NCBI GenBank assembly: GCA_965248995.1
Contig: CBDFKY010000019.1
Location: forward strand, 1-51,857
Source of the DNA: CBDFKY01 sp965248995
GTDB taxonomy: Bacteria; Pseudomonadota; Alphaproteobacteria; Rickettsiales; UBA998
Direction of reading: 5' to 3'
Length of the DNA stretch: 51,857 nt
Below are positions 49,889-51,857 of the stretch, piece after piece (position 1 is the first letter of the stretch; each line of letters begins with the position of its first letter). The notes beneath the pieces are model-generated. The model was not told the origin of the DNA and made no database searches. It was given only the letters and a program-made list of their open reading frames with translations. Made by a program: the position numbers and the translations under genes.

Positions 49889-51857
49889 ATGGTACGATAT
49901 TATGAAGCAGGCAATATTTCTATCGCCAAGAAACAGGCCGATTTCATCTTTCGCCGCCGGCACGGCAGTATCGTGCGCACCTTTATCTGCTACGGCCTCG
50001 GACTGCTCACCATTTTCATCTTTGCCTACTTCAAGGAACTGATCGGCGGCGATATCGGTTTCCTGACGGTCATCACCCTCATTTTGAGCGCGCTGACGCT
50101 TATTTCCGTCGTCACGCTGCAGAAACATCTCGACCTGGTGACGTCCATCGAATTCCAGAATGCCCTGTTCTCCTCCGCGTTTCGGGAGGGAAAACTGTTC
50201 TCCCTGATCGTCTCGCAGGACGACCAGATGTATTACGCCGACACGGGGTTTTACAAACTGTTCCCAGACCTGGTGAAAAACAGTTCCCAGGTGCTGGACG
50301 CCATCGTGACCGACAGCAACTCCCCGCAGGCGAACCTGCAGCGTCTGAACCATGTGCTGATCGCCAAGGAACAGGCCACGTTCGATGTCAATATCCTGAA
50401 GGACGACCAGCGGATGAAAGCGCGGATGAGCATCATCCCCCTGCCGAGGCCATCCGGATATTTTTTCGTCAGCGCCCGGCTGTTCGCGGAATCGAGGGAC
50501 GAACACGCTCCGGCAGTCTCGCGCTCCGAAGAAGCGCAGAGTATCCTCAGCGCTCTTTGCGAACAGTTGAGCGACCTCGCCTATGTGCTGGGCGGAAACG
50601 GTGAAATCATCTGCTGCACCCAGCCGTTCGCTGAATGGATAGGTTACAGCGCGATATCACAGCTGGAGGGCCGCAACATTTCGGATTTCCTGAAAGGGCT
50701 CACTCCGCGGAAACATTCCTCCACTCTCTCGGACGATCCTGAGCATTACCAGGTGAATGTCCAGCCTTTGAAAGGCGAGGCACGTCCGGCGAAAGTGTCC
50801 CATGTTCATATTCGCAACAGCAGGGAAGATATTGCGTTTACAGGTCGGCAGGGTACTATGATTATATTAGGAAATACCTATAATGTAACGTTAGTGCATA
50901 TTTTTGAAGGCCGTTTCCATGCTCGGTATCTTTTCCTCGAAATTCCCTCTCTCCCACCTGCTTGACGCTTTCGTCTCCGAGTGTCCGATCGCGTTGGCGG
51001 AAGTCAATCAAACGCGGCATATCATTCAGGCGAATGCCGCTTTTTGCGATCTGCTGCATGTCAGCGACCCGGAATATAAGCAGAAAACGATTCTGGAATT
51101 TCTTGACGAAAACGATCGGGGGCGTTTTACGGAGGCGCTTACTCAGGCCAAAACGGCAAAATCCGCGAAAGGCAATCTCCCTTTCACCCTGCATACGCCG
51201 GACAGACAGGAAGTGAACGTTTCGCTGCATGTGACGCTCATTCCTGCGCAAGGCCGCCAGTCGGAAAAACTCTACGTGTTCCTAGTGGACATCACCGACC
51301 AGAAAAACCTGGAACTGCGTTTCGTGCATTCCAGAAAATGCAGGCGGTGGGACAACTGGCAGGGGGCGTGGCGCATGATTTCAACAACCTGCTGACCGCG
51401 ATGATCGGCTTCTGCGACCTGCTTCTGATGCGCCATCCCGCCGGGGATCCTTCCTTCGCGGACATCATGCAGGTCAAGCAGAACGCCAACCGGGCGGCCA
51501 ATTTGGTGCGCCAGCTGCTGGCGTTTTCCCGCAAGCAGACCCTGCAGCCCAAACGGCTCGATTTGACGGACATGCTCGCCGAACTCTCCAGCCTGATCCG
51601 GCGGCTGATCGGTGAGAATATCGAGCTGCATATCCACCACCAGCGCGACCTCTGGCCCGTTAGAGTGGACCAGGGTCAACTGGAACAGGTCATCATCAAC
51701 CTCGCCGTCAACGCGCGCGACGCGATGAAGGAAGGCGGAACTTTAAGCATCGAGACGCGCAACGTCAGCGTGCGCCAGACGGAAGGGTGGGACAAGTCAC
51801 TGCGCACGCCGCCGCAGGAGGAAGCCATCACGGCGGGGGATTACGTCACGGTGGTCA
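49889..51857 (+). CDS. cckA: Hybrid-type sensor histidine kinase CckA, 3' end beyond window, with two single-base shifts
   Basis: CckA is the kinase that feeds phosphate to CtrA through ChpT in the alphaproteobacterial cell cycle. Two membrane segments ('FICYGLGLLTIFIFAY', 'FLTVITLILSALTLISVV') are followed by PAS-like regions, then the dimerization box 'GQLAGGVAHDFNNLLTAMIG' with the phospho-His, and the start of the ATPase domain ('GQLEQVIINLAVNARDAM'). The ATPase end and the receiver lie beyond 51857. Two frame changes occur: one extra T in 50901-50905 and one missing base at about 51331. Start ATG 49889 is chosen because AGGTGG precedes it; 49880 is GTG. Confidence 0.88.

Overview
The window reads as chromosomal DNA of an alphaproteobacterium. 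The last gene is a cell-cycle kinase whose dimerization and ATPase sequence I recognise as CckA. The isocitrate dehydrogenase is the ~480-residue form that I associate with Rickettsia and Thermus. The valyl-tRNA synthetase carries the 'DDNGLPTERLVEK' wording of the archaeal-like branch also known from Rickettsia. The cell-division cluster stops at ftsA without ftsZ. Most genes are GC-rich, with AT-rich islands at about 3.2-3.8, 9.5-11.7 and 45.3-46.1 kb. The cell makes cysteine/methionine, glutamate, tryptophan, pantothenate, pyrimidines and queuosine precursors, so it is not a minimal parasite. These lineage markers are recognised from memory, not from a search.

Layout. 0-5.6 kb: cell-wall peptidase, membrane acyltransferase, then a minus-strand block with cystathionine gamma-synthase/lyase, a parDE toxin-antitoxin remnant whose toxin has an in-frame stop, a VOC protein and cystathionine beta-synthase. 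5.8-9.5 kb: TPR-methyltransferase, small membrane protein, transketolase. 9.6-15.7 kb: an accessory island with two almost identical IS630-family copies, a 113-bp double-hairpin element, a ~148-bp MITE-like element, small genes broken by these insertions, a frameshifted intradiol-dioxygenase-like gene and metZ. 15.7-17.4 kb: trhO and queC. 17.7-20.4 kb: a 901-residue unrecognised protein with a strong terminator. 20.5-27.7 kb: gltD, gltB and a small unknown gene. 27.7-33.9 kb: icd, valS, sdhE, a small membrane protein, fdxA and a secreted ankyrin protein. 34-40.3 kb: EAL-domain protein, then murB-ddl-ftsQ-ftsA-pdxH. 40.3-43.2 kb: a two-gene unknown operon, a DUF465 protein, panC-pyrE. 43.2-49.6 kb (minus strand): ppiD-like chaperone, trpE, an intruding unknown gene with a second double-hairpin element and a terminator, trpG, lnt. 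49.9 kb to the edge: cckA.

The most striking theme is dispersed palindromic repeats living inside protein-coding genes. At least three sequence families occur: 'GTCATCCTGAACG...', 'CGTCATTCCCGC...' and 'GGAATCGGGAA...'. They add in-frame segments to gltB (three internal plus one N-terminal) and to valS (two), as Rickettsia palindromic elements do. Just upstream of gltB, a small AT-rich GIY-YIG endonuclease ORF is bracketed by two copies of the first family and is fused in frame to GltB. The fusion point lies before the catalytic cysteine, so the foreign part sits in the propeptide that glutamate synthase normally removes. This makes the GIY-YIG protein a candidate mobilising partner of the repeat family.

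A caution: several conserved genes (cckA twice, ppiD twice, metB-like, the intradiol-like gene, perhaps a small gene at 14.4 kb) are broken by single-base shifts, mostly in short homopolymers. Uncorrected sequencing error is at least as likely as real decay.
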